NCBI GenBank assembly: GCA_037178625.1 | Contig: JAWZXG010000038.1 | Span: forward strand, 1-64,000 | Length of the DNA stretch: 64,000 bases | Source of the DNA: Skeletonema tropicum | Lineage: Eukaryota; Bacillariophyta; Thalassiosirophyceae; Thalassiosirales; Thalassiosiraceae | Direction: 5' to 3' | Shown here: positions 11,570 to 20,849 of the stretch, piece by piece | How the letters are laid out: the number at the start of each line of letters is the position of its first letter | Position numbering within the stretch: the stretch's first letter is position 1 | Program-made: the position numbers and the translations under genes | The notes under the pieces: generated by a model | Seen by the model: the letters and a program-made list of their open reading frames with translations, nothing else | The model's database searches: none | Told to the model about the DNA's origin: nothing

Positions 11570-11878
11570 TCACAACTTTAAAGTGCATGTGTAGAAGGTG
11601 GTTGTTTCATGGGTGTACATGATTCGCTGGGCAAGTTCTAAATCCATCCTTGACCTGCTAATGGTTAGTAATTGAGATGCACGACTCCAAATTCTCTCCA
11701 AAAATGCTGAGGTGGCAGAAATGGCAAGGAAAGTTCGAGCCAATTTGGCAAGTATTGGATACTTGTGATCATTCACACTCAAACATACCAATGGGTCATT
11801 GAAATTTTCGTCAGAATTCTCAGCCCCAACCCCGTAGATGATATGTGAGGTCCAAAGTGGACTGGCCAGCAGCACCAC
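11570..11878 (-). pseudogene. hAT transposase relic (C-terminal dimerisation domain)
   Basis: The frame encodes about 80 residues of a classic hAT C-terminal dimerisation domain: YPILAKLARTFLAISATSAF, then LERIWSRASQLLTISRSRMD, then LELAQRIMYTHE. Everything upstream of this domain is missing: the first residues of the frame come from the adjoining satellite repeat. It therefore looks like an old element truncated by growth of the satellite array. It differs clearly from the intact hAT transposase at 15.8 kb, whose C-terminus has a different motif (GSMDCERRAK), so it belongs to a different hAT lineage. Confidence 0.7.
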
Positions 11879-14800
11879 ATTCTACCAAATCGTATCTATC
11901 GCCATCAGTATGGGCATGAGCCGCTTCTAGAGGCCCATTCTAGTCGGCGGTGATACTAGACAAGCTCATTTGTACCGCTCAAACGACTAGCGTCCGTAGA
12001 AGCGATGCTACAACCTCGTAGCTGATGTGAGAGGTCCAGGTCCAGCGAGGGCTTGCCAGCAGCACCACATTCTACCAAATCGTATCTATCGCCATCAGTA
12101 TGGGCATGAGCCGCTTCTGGAGGCCCATTCTAGTCGGCGGTGATACTAGACAAGCTCATTTGTACCGCTCAGACGACTAGCGTACGTAGAAGCGATGCTA
12201 CAACCTCGTAGCTGATGTGAGAGGTCTAGTGTGAGCTGGCCAGCAGCACCACAGTCTACCAAATCGTATCTATCGCCATCAGTATGGGCATGAGCCGCTT
12301 CTAGAGGCCCATTCTAGTCGGCGGTGATACTAGACAAGCTCATTCGACTAGCGTCTGTAGAAGCGATGCTACGACGTCGTAGATGATGTGAGAAGTCCTG
12401 TGTGGGCTGGCCAGCAGCACCACATTCTACCAAATCGTATCTATCGCCGTCAGTATGGGCATGAGCCGCTTCTAGAGGCCCTTCCTAGTAAGCAATGATA
12501 CTAGACAAGCTCATTTGTACCGCTCAGTTGACTACTCAGCATCCGTAGAAGCGATTCTACAACCTCGTAGATGATGTGAGAGGTCTAGTGTGAGCTGGCC
12601 AGCAGCACCACATTCTACCAAATCGTACCATATCTATCGCCGTCAGCATGCCGGGTGATACTAGACAAGCTCATTTGTACCGCTCAGACGACTCTAGTGG
12701 TGAACCTACGCGAACTAAACCCCCCTACTCGGCTTAGACCCCCCCTCCAAATCACAGCCTAGCCAAAATATTTAGACCCCCCTCCCCGTTTCTACTAGTA
12801 GTTACTAGGAAATTAGTATGTGACTATTCCGAAAGTCAGACCCCCCTAGAGCAGACTAGCCAAAATTTTTAGACCCCGGGGGGGGTTTAGTTCGCAGAGG
12901 TTCACTACGTAGATGCGATGCTACAACCTCGTAGCTGATGTGAGAGGTCCTGTGTGAGCTGGCCAGCAGCACCACATTCTACAATATTGTATCTATCGCC
13001 ATCAGTATAGGCATGAGCCGCATCTAGAGGCCCATCCTAGTAAGCAATGATACTAGACAAGCTCATTTGTACCACTCAGTTGACTACTTAGCATCCGTAG
13101 AAGCGATTCTACAACCTCGTAGATGATGTGAGAGGTCTAGTGTGAGCTGGCCAGCAGCACCACATTCTACAATATTGTATCTATCGCCATCAGTATAGGC
13201 ATGAGCCGCTTCTAGAGGCCCATTCTAGTCGGCGGTGATACTAGACAAGCTCATTTGTACCGCTCAGACGACTACTTAGCGTCCGTAGAAGCGATGCTAC
13301 AACCTCGTAGCTGATGTGAGAAGTCCTGTGTGGGCTGGCCTGCAGCACCACATTCTATCAAATTGTATCTATCGCCGTCAGTATGGGCATGAGCCGCTTC
13401 TAGAGGCCCATTCTAGTCGGCGGTGATACTAGACAAGCTCATTTGTACCGCTCAGACGACTACCGTATCGTACGTAGAAGCGATGCTACAACCTCGAAGA
13501 TGATGTGAGAGGTCCAGTGTACTGCAGCACCACATTCTATCAAATTGTATTTATCGCCGTCAGTATGGGCATGAGCCGCTTCTAGAGGCCCATTCTAGTC
13601 GGCGGTGATACTAGACAAGCTCATTTGTACCGCTCAGACGACTACTTAGCGTCCGTAGAAGCGATGCTACATCCTCGTAGCTGATGTGAGAGGACTAGTG
13701 TGAGCTGGCCAGCAGCACCATATTCTACCAAATCGTATCTATCGCCATCAGTATGGGCATGAGCCGCTTCTAGAGGCCCATTCTAGTCGGCGGTGATACT
13801 AGACAAGCTCATTTGTACCGCTCAGACGACTAGCGTACGTAGAAGCGATGCTACAACCTCGTAGCTGATGTGAGAAGTCCTGTGTGGGCTGGCCTGCAGC
13901 ACCACATTCTACAATATTGTATCTATCGCCGTCAGTATGGGCATGAGCCGCTTCTAGAGGCCCATTCTAGTCGGCGGTGATACTAGACAAGCTCATTTGT
14001 ACCGCTCAGACGACTACCGTATCGTACGTAGAAGCGATGCTACAACCTCGTAGCTGATGTGAGAGGTCCAGTGTACTGCAGCACCACATTCTATCAAATT
14101 GTATTTATCGCCGTCAGTATGGGCATGAGCCGCTTCTAGAGGCCCATTATAGTTAGCGGTGATAGTAGACAAGCTCATTTGTACCGCTCAGACGACTACT
14201 TAGCGTCCGTAGAAGCGATGCTACATCCTCGTAGATGATGTGAGAGGTCTAGTGTGAGCTGGCCAGCAGCACCACATTCTACCAAATCGTATCTATCGCC
14301 ATCAGTATGGGCATGAGCCGCTTCTAGAGGCCCATTATAGTCGGCGGTGATACTAGACAAGCTCATTTGTACCGCTCAGACGACTACTTAGCGTCCGTAG
14401 AAGCGATGCTACAACCTCGTAGCTGATGTGAGAGGACTAGTGTGAGCTGGCCAGCAGCACCACATTCTACCAAATCGTATCTATCGCCGTCAGTATGGGC
14501 ATGAGCCGCGCGCTTTTGGCCCATTCTAGTCGGCGGTGATACTAGACAAGCTCATTTGTACCGCTTAGACGACTCTAGTGTACGTAGATGCGATGCTACA
14601 ACCTCGTAGCTGATGTGAGAGGTCCTGTGTGAGCTGGCCAGCAGCACCACATTCTACCATATCGTATCTATCGCCGTCAGTATGGGCATGAGCCGCTTCT
14701 AGAGGCCCATTCTAGTCGGCGGTGATACTAGACGAGCTCATTTGTACCGCTCAAACGACTAGCGTCTGTAGATGCGATGCTACAACCTCGTAGCTGATGT

Positions 14801-14880
14801 GAGAGGTCCAGGTCCAGCGAGGGCTTGCCAGCAGCACCACATTCTACCAAATCGTATCTATCGCCATCAGTATGGGCATG
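11847..14880. repeat. Satellite array, about 16 copies of a ~187-bp unit
   Basis: The anchor AGCACCACATTCTACC recurs at 11871, 12061, 12244, 12416, 12604, 12969, 13156, 13344, 13526, 13714, 13898, 14080, 14269, 14456, 14643 and 14833. Spacing is 172-190 bp, mostly 182-190, except for one interval lengthened by a 206-bp insertion. Copies are in direct orientation and differ by point changes and small indels, with variant classes alternating (GGTCCTGTGTGAG, GGTCTAGTGTGAG, GTCCAGTGTACTG). No conserved long coding frame runs through it. The left end abuts a truncated hAT domain. The right end stops abruptly after GTATGGGCATGA. Confidence 0.92.
12700..12905. mobile_element. 206-bp MITE inserted in the satellite
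   Basis: Perfect 8-bp ends GTGAACCT…AGGTTCAC extend, with mismatches, into longer TIRs (left GCGAACTAAACCCCCC; right GGGGTTTAGTTCGC). The interior carries two direct blocks of the type CAGCCTAGCCAAAAT bounded by runs of C. It interrupts one satellite unit between CTCTAGTG and TACGTAG. An uninterrupted sister unit near 14572-14590 reads straight through this point. No coding capacity. It shares its internal sequence with the fragment at 57253-57353 and its layout with the 2.46-kb element at 49637. Confidence 0.75.
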
Positions 14881-15287
14881 AACTGGTACGTGGAGGAATG
14901 ATTTCAGTACAGAATGACACTTTTTACTCAGCATGTCTTCTTTTTCATCCTCTTCATTGTTGGCATCAAACTCTCTGCTGCTGAAGTTTTTGAAAATGCA
15001 AGGTGGGCGATGACGGCAATGGAGGCGGAGAGAGACCTATCATAGAGGCTTTTGTAACATTGTTCAAAGTTGATAGCGCAAGAGAGGTTCTTCGATCGAG
15101 TGTTTTAGTACACACACAGGGACACACAAGTTGGTTTTGATTTTTATGAGGGTTACGTCCTTCACGTGATGAGGTGTCACGTGATGAGGTGTCACGTGAT
15201 AGAATGTCACGTTTCACGTGATCACGTGAAAAATATTTCTTCGTGAAGCGTGAAGCTAGTATTGTATTGTAAGTAGGAGAAGTGATC
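14881..15287. other. Spacer between satellite and hAT element
   Basis: About 400 bp of ordinary-looking sequence. Its only notable content is a cluster of CACGTG palindromes (15163-15228), listed separately. No gene seen. Confidence 0.5.
15163..15228. promoter_or_regulatory. Cluster of five CACGTG palindromes (E-box/G-box-like)
   Basis: Five CACGTG hexamers fall within 66 bp (about 15163, 15178, 15193, 15215, 15223). The first three come from a 15-bp repeat (TCACGTGATGAGGTG). CACGTG is the usual target of bHLH and bZIP factors, but regulation here is inference. The cluster lies about 65 bp outside the hAT element and is not part of it. Confidence 0.4.
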
Positions 15288-15295
15288 AGCTCAGC
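15288..15295. repeat. 8-bp target-site duplication, left
   Basis: AGCTCAGC directly precedes the left TIR of the hAT element and is identical to the 8 bp following the right TIR. Eight base pairs is the TSD length of hAT elements. Confidence 0.9.
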
Positions 15296-18200
15296 TAGCG
15301 TAATGGAATTTCAAAAGGGTGAAATTTCACTACTGCAACTTTCGTGAAATTTACAGGGTGAAAGTTGCACCAATTTTGGCCAACAATGAAATTTCACAAA
15401 AATTCTGGCGCGAACGGATGGTACTGAACCAACACGTAGCACAAAAATAACCTAAGACCCTTCATTCCACCAACCACCAAACCAGACCAAACCCCAAAGA
15501 ACACCACGCACCATCCAGATGATGAGTTTGTCAACTCAGCGGAGAGTAACTCTTCACCAAAATGCTGGCGACTAACAATGCAGTATTACTTATTCCTTCG
15601 TAGTAATTCAGCTTACATGCGTGTTCCTGCATTGGCATGTACCAGATGATTTTGGGCGCGGATGGCTCTTATTTTGGGTGCGGGTATGTGCACAAATCAA
15701 CTTTTTGTTCACTCTGCCGTCTACCACGCTGTCATAGTTTGCCTGGCAATAACAACAACAATTCAATAATCTTCAACAATAATGCTTTTGACATGCGCCG
15801 CCAACGCCCTTTGTGGCATGAAGAACTCCCCCCTCAACAACCCGGCTGATCATCAGTGCATGATGTGTGAAGGACCAATTCATGGTGCCCTTTGCGGTAA
15901 ACTCTACTGTGAGGAAATTGTGGGCAACCCATCCTACAAAAACCCTGCAGGGGATCTTAATGATCATGCAAAAACACTTGCCAACTCCCATACCGCTCTC
16001 ATGTGTCTTCACTGTGTCCAACACAAGCTCACCGCTGCGGCCCCAACTGCCGATGCTGCCGTCGCTGCTGTCGATCCACCTGCCGTCGCTGCAGTCGATC
16101 CACCCGCAGCACCACCTGCTGCTGTGCCTTTTGCAGCAGCTCCGGATGCCAAAAAGCAACGAGACTCAACGCTCTATTCCCAATACGAAATCACGCCCCA
16201 ACCCAATGGCAAGTTACGTATTGTATGCAAGCACTGTCCTAAGTACAACAAGTTGCTAGCGACATTTAATGCAACAAGAGCTAGAAAACATTCTCTCCAC
16301 GAATGTGAAGGGTTGACATGCCCTCACACAAGGAGACAAATCGAAGGAGGGGCTCAAGCGAATAAGAAACAAGCAACGTATCTTGCACTTCAATCCAACC
16401 CAAGTGAAACTGTTGCTGCCATGCGTAGTAATCATGGCCCCGTTGCGGTGATTGATCTACTATCCAACTCTGGGGACGTTAGTGATGTCACCAAATCCAC
16501 CTCCACATCCGTTCCCCCTCGCAAGAAAACAAAGCGTGTACCATCTGCACAAACTACTATGGAGCACACGTATGGTAAGAGCATGAACCAGGCATCTGCT
16601 GACATTGTACTCATGCACGAGGTACGAGCCATTGTCGCTCGTGGCGAGCCATTGAGTCGTCTATTGGATCCTTGGGTGCAAGCAAGCCTACACCAACGAT
16701 ACCCTGCCATCTTGAAGTTCATTCCAAGTGATGTTGAAACAATCTATGACAAGTATGTCATTAAAATTGATAAACAAACGACATCGGAGTTGAAATCATT
16801 TATGGCAAAAATTCCCGGACATGTAAATGTTGCGATGGATGGAGTCACTGTCTTGGGCAAACAAAAGGTACGTGATTTATGTTCTGTACAATAACTTCAT
16901 TGCTTTCAATTGTCTCACTACTATTTATGTTGCCCTGCTGTATCCTCTTCTGCCTAGATCGTATACACCGTCGCGAAGAGTGACTTCTCACTCTTCCTCG
17001 AATGGAAAGATCTTGGAAGCGATAAGCATGTTACCGAAGCCGAAATAGAGGATGCTGTGAGGGTTTGTGAAAACGTCATGAAAGAATACAATGCGAAGAT
17101 TGTGAGCATTCCTGTTGATAATGCTGCAAGGCATGTTGCGGATCGAGTTGGGAAGGAACTTGAAGAAAAGTATCCAGGGATGAAGGTCATAGTTACACGC
17201 GATCCGGCTCATTGCATCGATTTGCTTATGAAAGACCTAGCCAAGACTTCAGTTATGCAACTTGTCATAAAGTATGCTAGGAAAGTCAGGGACTTCGTGA
17301 AGATTGATCGCATTGATTCTTTCCGACGCAGCGCAGCTCTAGTGGATGAGCTCGTGTTTTACTCCAAAGTTTTCTGCCCCGTGGAGACACGGATGAACCT
17401 TCTACATGACGTTGTTGTGAGCGCTCGCAAGTGTCGTGACTTTCTTCTTGTACTTCCTGGCAAGGCGGAGTATCAAAAGTATCGTAGTGAGCGCACTGCA
17501 ACAAAGCAAGCTGAGTTGGATGAGCTGATGGAGCACTTCAAGAAGGAAAATATTTGGAAGATGTTTGATGTTGTTATTGCCTTCACGCTCCCTTTCAAGG
17601 AAGCACATTTGGCTTGTTCCCGCAAGGATATGCCACTTAGTGCTTACCCCCTCTTGGTTCAAGCGCTGCGCAATGATATTAACAAGTGTCTCACTCCCGA
17701 GTTTGATGAACTTCTTGGTCAGGGCTCAAGAGCAGAAGTTGCTGGTATGATCCGTGAACGTTTCAATATGGATGGTGTTGATCCCAGCGGACTGAAGGTT
17801 GGTTTACTCGATGAGCATCACTTGATGTGTTTCCTCTGTGACCCAAACTCTCGTGTGTGGAGGGAGTTGTTCTACCTGCAGACTAACAAGGCTGCGCTCG
17901 TAAGGAAGATGATCGAGTGGTATGTGCCTTTGGGTGAAGATGGTTCTGATGAGATGCGGAGGAGAGTTAAAAAGGATTTTGAGGACTTTGATACTCAAAA
18001 CAATGACTGGTTTCATTCTTTTGACGTTCCACTTCCATCGCTTCCATCTTTGGAACAGCTGCAACAGAACAACAAGTCTTTTAGTATCAAAAATGTGGTA
18101 CAGTATGTGGAATCAACTGGTGCTATTTCTGGTCGCATCACGTGGTTTGAATGTTATGCAGGATCATCTGACTTCTATCGATTGGTTGCTAAGCCTCTAA

Positions 18201-18543
18201 TGTCTATGGGAACTGTCGGATCGATGGATTGTGAGCGTAGGGCCAAACCTCTGAAGAACAGCATTCTTGTGAAGGATAGGAATAGGATGAAGGATCCAAC
18301 TGGTGTTGCACTTCTTCGAGGGAAGGAAAACCTCCGTCATATCATGGATGCGAAGAAGATGCTTGGAAAGAAGCTTGCTGACAGTCTCTCTTAGAGTGAT
18401 GTGTTGACTGCAGAGTGCAAAGTATTACGACTATCTCAGGATAAGCTAGAGTGAAATTTAATCCCTTGAAATTTCTGAAATTTCTGAAATTTCAACCTGC
18501 AATTTTCAACCCCCTCCAAAAATGGTGAAATTCCATTACGCTA
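15296..18543 (+). mobile_element. Complete hAT DNA transposon (3248 bp)
   Basis: The ends carry 18-bp perfect TIRs (TAGCGTAATGGAATTTCA) in inverted orientation, flanked by identical 8-bp TSDs (AGCTCAGC). Subterminal regions contain repeated GTGAAATTTC / GAAATTTC motifs on both sides, the kind of array bound by hAT transposases. The only gene is an intact transposase with one intron. Perfect TSDs and an uninterrupted reading frame point to a recent and possibly still active insertion. The 5' leader (15296-15781) and the 3' tail (18395-18543) hold no other gene. Confidence 0.92.
15782..18394 (+). CDS. hAT-family transposase, apparently intact
   Basis: The model join(15782..16867,16958..18394) gives 840 residues. 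The 90-bp intron (GTACGT…CTAG) falls between codons. The N-terminus has a Cys-rich segment (HQCMMCEGPIHGALCGKLYC), then an Ala/Pro-rich linker. A BED-like finger follows near residues 145-180 (RIVCKHCPKYN…ARKHSLHEC). The RNase H-like core shows MDGVTV as the likely first catalytic Asp, and VDNAARHVADRV plus RDPAHCIDLLMKDL as the second Asp region. The C-terminus matches a hAT dimerisation region (GSMDCERRAKPLKNSILVKD). A basic tract (PPRKKTKRV) is a candidate nuclear signal. The residue assignments are by motif and have not been tested by alignment. Confidence 0.9.
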
Positions 18544-18551
18544 AGCTCAGC
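18544..18551. repeat. 8-bp target-site duplication, right
   Basis: AGCTCAGC immediately follows the right TIR and is identical to the left copy at 15288. Confidence 0.9.
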
Positions 18552-18769
18552 ATCATCTAGCAGGGCTCTCTCACGAGGTCAATCATGTTGGTTCGCGTTT
18601 CGCGTCAAGCACAACATCCCCAGCGGCAGCGGTTATTGCGGTTGACACATTCACATGAGTGTGGGAAATGTGGGGAATGTTTATTGCGGTGTAATACGAA
18701 GGCAGCAAGCAATCATTTCTTATCTCGAGGAGGAGCTATGTCCCAATATTAGAAGCAGAAAAGGGAGCT

Positions 18770-20416
18770 ATGTGTAGGGGAGGAGGCAAAGATACAACTA
18801 GAAGTCCAGCACATTCTTTTGGTTTCAAAGCGTCTAAACTGCTGCTTAGACTGGTTGGTTTGCTACTATTCCTCTGCATCCTGATATCTTTTCATATTGG
18901 TAATTACTATCATCTCAATCATCAACAATACATATCCACAACAAAGGCACAAAAGATCGAACAGTTTTATCGAAAGGAAAGAAAGTTCACAAACACAAGC
19001 AAAACAAATCAAGTGTCGCAAACTAACCCTATTCACGAAAGAGCTGCATTTGAATCTATAATAGAACGCGTGAAGTGGATTGAAGAACAGTGCAGTAGAG
19101 TACCAGATTATCAGAGGCAAACGCTTACAACATCTCTAAAAAATGCGACGGATTTGCCTCCTTTGCCTGAAGGAGGTGTGGCAATAGCATTGAAGCGATG
19201 GATGGAGGATAATGACCAAAAGCCATGCGGTGCAGCCAATAGTGACGATTGCCCTACATGCTACCTTCCCCCGCCAAAATCATGCGAGGTTACAACATAT
19301 ACTCTCATCATCATGGCACACACTACTAGACGTCTCAAAAAGTTCATAGATCCATTGACTGAAATGATGGACGAATGGCAAGGAATGACAGAAATAATCA
19401 TTGTTTGGAACTCTCCTCGAACGAATTTAACTGCAGTGAGCACAGAGAAAGAGCAGAAATATGCAACAAAACTTCTAGCTTGGGATGAAGATCCAAGTCA
19501 TCCACTTCGCATTTTCTTCTCATTGGAAGAGGGTCTAACCAACAATTTACTCAATAGGTATCATCCGAAACTCCGACCAAAGAATCAAGCAGTCATGTAC
19601 TTTGACGATGACGGGCCTTTCTTTAGTAAGGAGGCAATGGTAGATGTTGGATTCCAGCTTTGGAGGCGCAACTCAAATGTACAGGTTGGGGCATGGCCTA
19701 GGAATATCCGATATTTGAGTAGTAGAATGAAAGTTGCAGCAAAAAAGGGTCTAAAAGGAAACATGGGTATCGTAGCCAACGATGTCCAAGGTGGCAGTGA
19801 CATTTCATATCCTTCATTTACGCCCTTCTGTCGGAATGTCACACAAGATTATGTTGAGTACAATAGAGACTCATTTCCAGACTTCAATGCACATATTCTT
19901 TTACCGTCCGGGTCTATCTTGCATCGTAACTTCTTTTGCTTCATATGGCACCCGGCCTTTGAAGAACTGAGAGAATGGGTTGCACATCACAAAACTATGC
20001 CTGACGATATGACTGTATCGATGTTGGTGTCTCATTTGACTGGCAAGGCCCCGCGAACATTTCCAAGGGAAATCAGTGCTACTGAATTTGATCGTAACGT
20101 TGAAAGAAGCGAAGAAAGAGGAATAGGTGGAGGAATCATTCTAGATCAATCTCATCGCAGACTCGGATTGTGGAATAAGAAAGGATGGTTCGATATGAGG
20201 GTTGAGGCCATTAATTCTATCCTCGGCTATTTTGGCTCTATGCATCCTGGATCAGTAGGATGGTGCGCTGGTACCATATATTCACAGGATAATGATGAAA
20301 GTCACAGTGTATGCATTCCTGAGAAGCCAACGATGAAGTTGATCCCGTGGCTTAACGAAGGGATTAGTTCCAAACATTGTCCTACAGGAGATACAACAAG
20401 TTCAAGTGTGAAATGA
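18770..20416 (+). CDS. Exostosin-like glycosyltransferase, GT64 type
   Basis: Single exon, 548 residues, ATG 18770. A signal anchor (about residues 25-45, LLLRLVGLLLFLCILISFHI) makes it a type II membrane protein of the Golgi or ER. The catalytic region spans about residues 180-460. It has YTLIIMAHTTRRLKKFIDPL, IIIVWNSP, a metal-binding DDDG in MYFDDDGPFFSKEAM near 277, VGAWPRN, the acceptor-side segment HRNFFCFIWHP, and MPDDMTVSMLVSHLTGKAP, which resembles the conserved GT64 'CEDIaMNfLva' segment. In animals GT64 enzymes add HexNAc in heparan sulfate synthesis; the diatom substrate is unknown. It starts only 226 bp after the hAT element, so that insertion sits in or near its promoter. Confidence 0.8.
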   Translation: MCRGGGKDTTRSPAHSFGFKASKLLLRLVGLLLFLCILISFHIGNYYHLNHQQYISTTKAQKIEQFYRKERKFTNTSKTNQVSQTNPIHERAAFESIIERVKWIEEQCSRVPDYQRQTLTTSLKNATDLPPLPEGGVAIALKRWMEDNDQKPCGAANSDDCPTCYLPPPKSCEVTTYTLIIMAHTTRRLKKFIDPLTEMMDEWQGMTEIIIVWNSPRTNLTAVSTEKEQKYATKLLAWDEDPSHPLRIFFSLEEGLTNNLLNRYHPKLRPKNQAVMYFDDDGPFFSKEAMVDVGFQLWRRNSNVQVGAWPRNIRYLSSRMKVAAKKGLKGNMGIVANDVQGGSDISYPSFTPFCRNVTQDYVEYNRDSFPDFNAHILLPSGSILHRNFFCFIWHPAFEELREWVAHHKTMPDDMTVSMLVSHLTGKAPRTFPREISATEFDRNVERSEERGIGGGIILDQSHRRLGLWNKKGWFDMRVEAINSILGYFGSMHPGSVGWCAGTIYSQDNDESHSVCIPEKPTMKLIPWLNEGISSKHCPTGDTTSSSVK

Positions 20417-20849
20417 GAATGTTACATTTTGTATGACCAGTGTCAAATCTACTTACTCATCTTATTTCTTGCTACAACCCCTAATGCAACAAGAGTTAGC
20501 TGAGCTGCAACCTGCAACTTCCTGCCTTCGCCACTACATACTAAGTACTGTAAGCGTAAGTACATCATCATCTCGATCGCAACAAAATGTGACTGATTGT
20601 GACAGATGATGACATCATATTCGGTCCATTGAAGGCCCAACAGGTTTTTACCTTCGAGGCTGTACTGAAATCTTCTAATCATTTAACTCTCACCAATAAG
20701 CCGGCCGCACCAAGCAAGGCTGTTGCTTGAGATATGAAAGAAGTTGACTGTGCGGATGAAGGCCATAAGTATCAAAGTGGATGTAGAGTGGAAACAACAT
20801 TATGATGACAGCAGTAGTGGAAGAATAAGGGAGTTAATACGATCGTAAC
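20417..20849. other. Intergenic region
   Basis: About 430 bp between GT64 and the chitin-binding gene. It should contain the promoter of the latter. No gene or repeat recognised. Confidence 0.5.

Noticed and set aside
11847..14880. Possible CRISPR array
   Set aside because: Units are ~187 bp and homologous along their whole length with no unique spacers, and the genome is eukaryotic. This is a satellite.
14772..14984. Short plus-strand frame at the satellite edge
   Set aside because: Formed by satellite sequence joined to flanking DNA; no protein pattern is conserved among units.
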